NCBI GenBank assembly: GCA_945788205.1
Contig: CALZLE010000173.1
Span: 1-8,357 of the forward strand
From: an uncultured Desulfuromonadales bacterium
Lineage (GTDB): Bacteria; Desulfobacterota; Desulfuromonadia; Desulfuromonadales; Geopsychrobacteraceae
DNA length: 8,357 bases
Direction: 5' to 3'
This document shows, piece by piece, positions 6,389 through 8,357 of this stretch; the stretch's first letter is position 1; each line of letters starts with the position of its first letter. Under the pieces are notes generated by a model. It searched no databases. It saw only the letters and a program-made list of their open reading frames with translations, and was not told the DNA's origin. A program made the position numbers and the translations under genes.

Positions 6389-8167
6389 ATGACAAAAAGA
6401 ATCCTCAAAGGCGGCGAATTTCTGGTTGCGGAAACCCCGTGCACGGATGTCTTCACCCCAGAGGATTTCTCCGACGAACAGCGAGCGATTGCCGAAACCA
6501 CTGAGCAGTTCGTCGAAAACGAAATCCTGCCGAACGTCGAAGAGATTGATCAGCAGAACTTCGATCTGGTTGTTAAAGGATTACAGCAGTGTGGCGAACT
6601 CGGTCTGTTGATGATCGACGCCCCGGAGGAGTACGGCGGGCTTGAGCTGGACAAAGCCACGAGCATGCTGGTGGCGGAAAAGATTGCCCCGGCCGGGTCC
6701 TTCTCGGTCGCTTACGCAGCGCACAGCGGTCTCGGGACGCTGCCGATCGTTTATTACGGCACCGAGGCGCAAAAAGAAAAGTATCTGGAAAGGATTATCA
6801 CTGGCGAGTGGATTGCTGCCTACAGCCTCACCGAACCCGGGGCCGGCAGTGACGCTCTTAGCGGTCAGACTTCAGCGGTCCTGTCGGAAGATGGCAAACA
6901 CTACATCCTGAACGGCACCAAGCAGTACACCACCAACGGCGGCTTCGCCGATCTGTTTATCGTTTTTGCCAAAGTCGACAAAGAACACTTCAGCGCTTTT
7001 CTCGTTGAAAGCACTTTTCCCGGTCTGAGCATCGGCAAAGAAGAAAAGAAGATGGGCATCAAAGGCTCATCGACCACGCCGGTGATTCTCGACAACTGTA
7101 AAGTCCCGGTCGACAACCTGCTCGGTGAAATCGGCAAGGGACACAAAATCGCTTTCAACGTCCTTAACGTTGGGCGTTTCAAGCTCGGCGCCTGCGTCAC
7201 CGGGGCCGCCAAATACGCTCTGAAGGAAGGCCTCAAATACGGAAACGAACGCAAACAGTTCGGCAAAACCATCGCCTCCTTCGGCGCAATTCAGGAAAAG
7301 ATCGCCAACATGACCGGCGATATCTTTGCTGCCGAGTCACTGATCTACCGGCTGGCCGGCTTGATAGATGACAAGCTGGCAACCATCGACAAGGGGATCG
7401 ACAACTATTACTTCGAATACCAGAAAGGGATCGAGGACTACTCCACCGAATGCGCCATCTCCAAAGTCTTCTGCTCCGATGTGCTGGCTCGTACGGTCGA
7501 TGAAGTTGTGCAGATTCACGGCGGTGCCGGCTTCTGCAGTGAATACGCCGCCGAACGCTTTTACCGGGATGAGCGGATCAATCGAATTTTCGAAGGAACG
7601 AATGAAATCAATCGATTATTGATTCCGGGAACAGTCTTGAAAAAATCGATGAAAGGCGAACTGCCACTTCAAGCCAAGGCGATGGAAGCCTTCGAAGCAT
7701 TGATGACCCCTTCCTTTGAAGAACTGGACGAAGAAATTCCCTTTGTCGCCGAAAAGGCTCTGCTGGAAAACCTGAAGACCCTGTTCCTGATTCTTTCCGG
7801 CAACGCGGTACAGAAATTTATGCTGAAGCTGCAGGATGAACAGGAGATTCTGATTGCTGCATCGGATCTGGCGATTCAGATTTTTGCTATTGAAAGCAGT
7901 GTCCTGCGGGCGGAAAAAATTCTTGCTGGTCTGAGTGAGACGAAACAGGAACAATTAAAAGCAGTGGTAAAAGTTTTTACCTTTAACGCGACCGAGGAAG
8001 CGGCGAGCGCGGCGAAGAAGTGTGCTTATTATATTGAGGATGGGGATAATCTGCTGATGCTGCTTTCCGGGGTGCGGCGCTTTACCAAGTATGATGCGAG
8101 CGGGTTGTTAGCGGCGAAGAGAGTTTTGGCGATGGCTGGAATTGAGAACGAAAAATATATTTTCTGA
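6389..8167 (+). CDS. fadE: Acyl-CoA dehydrogenase, long FadE/VLCAD-like form
   Basis: A 592-residue FAD enzyme that makes trans-2-enoyl-CoA from acyl-CoA and normally passes electrons to ETF. The N-terminal (about 25-140), middle (143-235) and C-terminal catalytic (250-410) acyl-CoA dehydrogenase domains are in order. Signature 1 is AAYSLTEPGAGSD (143-155); signature 2 runs from QIHGGAG (375-381) to YRDERINRIFEGTNEI (392-407), with the likely catalytic base E402 in FEGT. About 180 further residues form a helical extension as in Bacillus FadE and mitochondrial VLCAD/ACAD9, not the much larger E. coli FadE. No signal peptide or membrane segment is evident. GGAGGTGA (6377-6384), close to a full anti-16S match, supports ATG 6389; the frame is open farther upstream only over the thiolase gene. 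The 16-base gap suggests co-translation with the thiolase. ETF genes are not in the window. Confidence 0.94.
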   Translation: MTKRILKGGEFLVAETPCTDVFTPEDFSDEQRAIAETTEQFVENEILPNVEEIDQQNFDLVVKGLQQCGELGLLMIDAPEEYGGLELDKATSMLVAEKIAPAGSFSVAYAAHSGLGTLPIVYYGTEAQKEKYLERIITGEWIAAYSLTEPGAGSDALSGQTSAVLSEDGKHYILNGTKQYTTNGGFADLFIVFAKVDKEHFSAFLVESTFPGLSIGKEEKKMGIKGSSTTPVILDNCKVPVDNLLGEIGKGHKIAFNVLNVGRFKLGACVTGAAKYALKEGLKYGNERKQFGKTIASFGAIQEKIANMTGDIFAAESLIYRLAGLIDDKLATIDKGIDNYYFEYQKGIEDYSTECAISKVFCSDVLARTVDEVVQIHGGAGFCSEYAAERFYRDERINRIFEGTNEINRLLIPGTVLKKSMKGELPLQAKAMEAFEALMTPSFEELDEEIPFVAEKALLENLKTLFLILSGNAVQKFMLKLQDEQEILIAASDLAIQIFAIESSVLRAEKILAGLSETKQEQLKAVVKVFTFNATEEAASAAKKCAYYIEDGDNLLMLLSGVRRFTKYDASGLLAAKRVLAMAGIENEKYIF

Positions 8168-8190
8168 TTATTTTATAAATCAACGTCAGA

Positions 8191-8357
8191 GCCGGCGGGT
8201 TGCGTCCCGCCAGACGCCTTACTCTTTTGTCTCACCACAAAAGAGTAAGCAGAAAAAGGTGCCCCAGTTGTTCCCGCCCGCTTCGCGGGAACCTGCGCTA
8301 CGCGATCAATTCGGGGCCGTTCACATGCGCTTCGCTTAAGCTCACGGCATACCTCCC
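8191..8357. repeat. Palindrome-rich, probably dispersed intergenic repeat element (continues beyond window)
   Basis: This gene-free stretch begins 23 bases after the acyl-CoA dehydrogenase stop and contains three clear palindromes: GGCGGG/CCCGCC with a six-base loop (8194-8211), a perfect 13-bp stem around a six-base loop (8218-8249), and TTCCCGC/GCGGGAA (8271-8291), followed by more GCG/CGC-rich text to the window end. Stretches of this kind, with a long ACTCTTTTGT-type palindrome followed by a CCCGCTTCGCGGG hairpin, recur between genes in many proteobacterial genomes; I recognise the style, not a named family. A 65-codon open frame at 8142-8339 overlaps the enzyme gene and is judged spurious. 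Confidence 0.55.
8218..8249. repeat. Perfect 13-bp inverted repeat after the operon
   Basis: CTTACTCTTTTGT (8218-8230) and ACAAAAGAGTAAG (8237-8249) are exact reverse complements around the loop CTCACC. It lies 51 bases after the last stop codon and could stall RNA polymerase or protect the 3' end of the message, but no T-tract follows (the next bases are CAGAAAAAGG), so it is not a classical intrinsic terminator. No better terminator for the operon is visible in the window. Confidence 0.8.

Noticed and set aside
8142..8339. 65-codon open frame overlapping the end of the acyl-CoA dehydrogenase gene
   Set aside because: No ribosome site is seen, it overlaps the upstream gene in another frame, and its translation comes mostly from the palindromic repeat; it is of the type commonly mis-annotated from repeats.

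Overview
The window holds one complete fatty-acid uptake and beta-oxidation locus of a Gram-negative bacterium, flanked on the left by the 5' part of a tetrapyrrole biosynthesis gene. An outer-membrane FadL-type porin shows that the host is diderm. The beta-oxidation genes follow the order of Bacillus fadN-fadA-fadE (dehydrogenase/hydratase fusion, thiolase, long acyl-CoA dehydrogenase), not the enterobacterial fadBA order. That mixture, the good Shine-Dalgarno sites and the style of the palindromic intergenic repeats fit a Desulfuromonas/Geobacter-type organism. This assignment is inferred from gene content and was not tested by any search.

Layout: positions 1-893 (minus strand) carry the first 297 codons of hemL (glutamate-1-semialdehyde aminomutase), cut by the window edge. 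Positions 894-1163 are a divergent promoter region. Positions 1164-2513 (plus) encode the FadL/OMPP1 long-chain fatty acid transporter, closed by a strong intrinsic terminator at 2528-2556. Positions 2557-2712 are the leader of the next operon and contain a long inverted repeat that brackets a -10-like hexamer, the best operator candidate here. Then follow, all on plus, a 3-hydroxyacyl-CoA dehydrogenase/enoyl-CoA hydratase fusion (2713-5100), an acetyl-CoA acyltransferase (5200-6372) and an acyl-CoA dehydrogenase (6389-8167). The tail (8168-8357) contains no gene; it holds a palindrome-rich element that looks like a dispersed repeat and runs off the window.

How the genes work together: FadL admits long-chain fatty acids through the outer membrane. 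After activation to acyl-CoA by a ligase not present here, the FadE-like enzyme makes the trans-2-enoyl-CoA, the FadN-like fusion hydrates and then oxidises it, and the FadA-like thiolase releases acetyl-CoA. The three cytoplasmic enzymes give one full turn of the spiral. No acyl-CoA ligase, electron transfer flavoprotein or transcriptional regulator is encoded in the window.

I see no previously undescribed enzyme system. The points most worth checking are the putative operator at 2630-2668, the double-hairpin repeat placed between the first two enzyme genes just before the thiolase ribosome site, and the repeat element after the operon.
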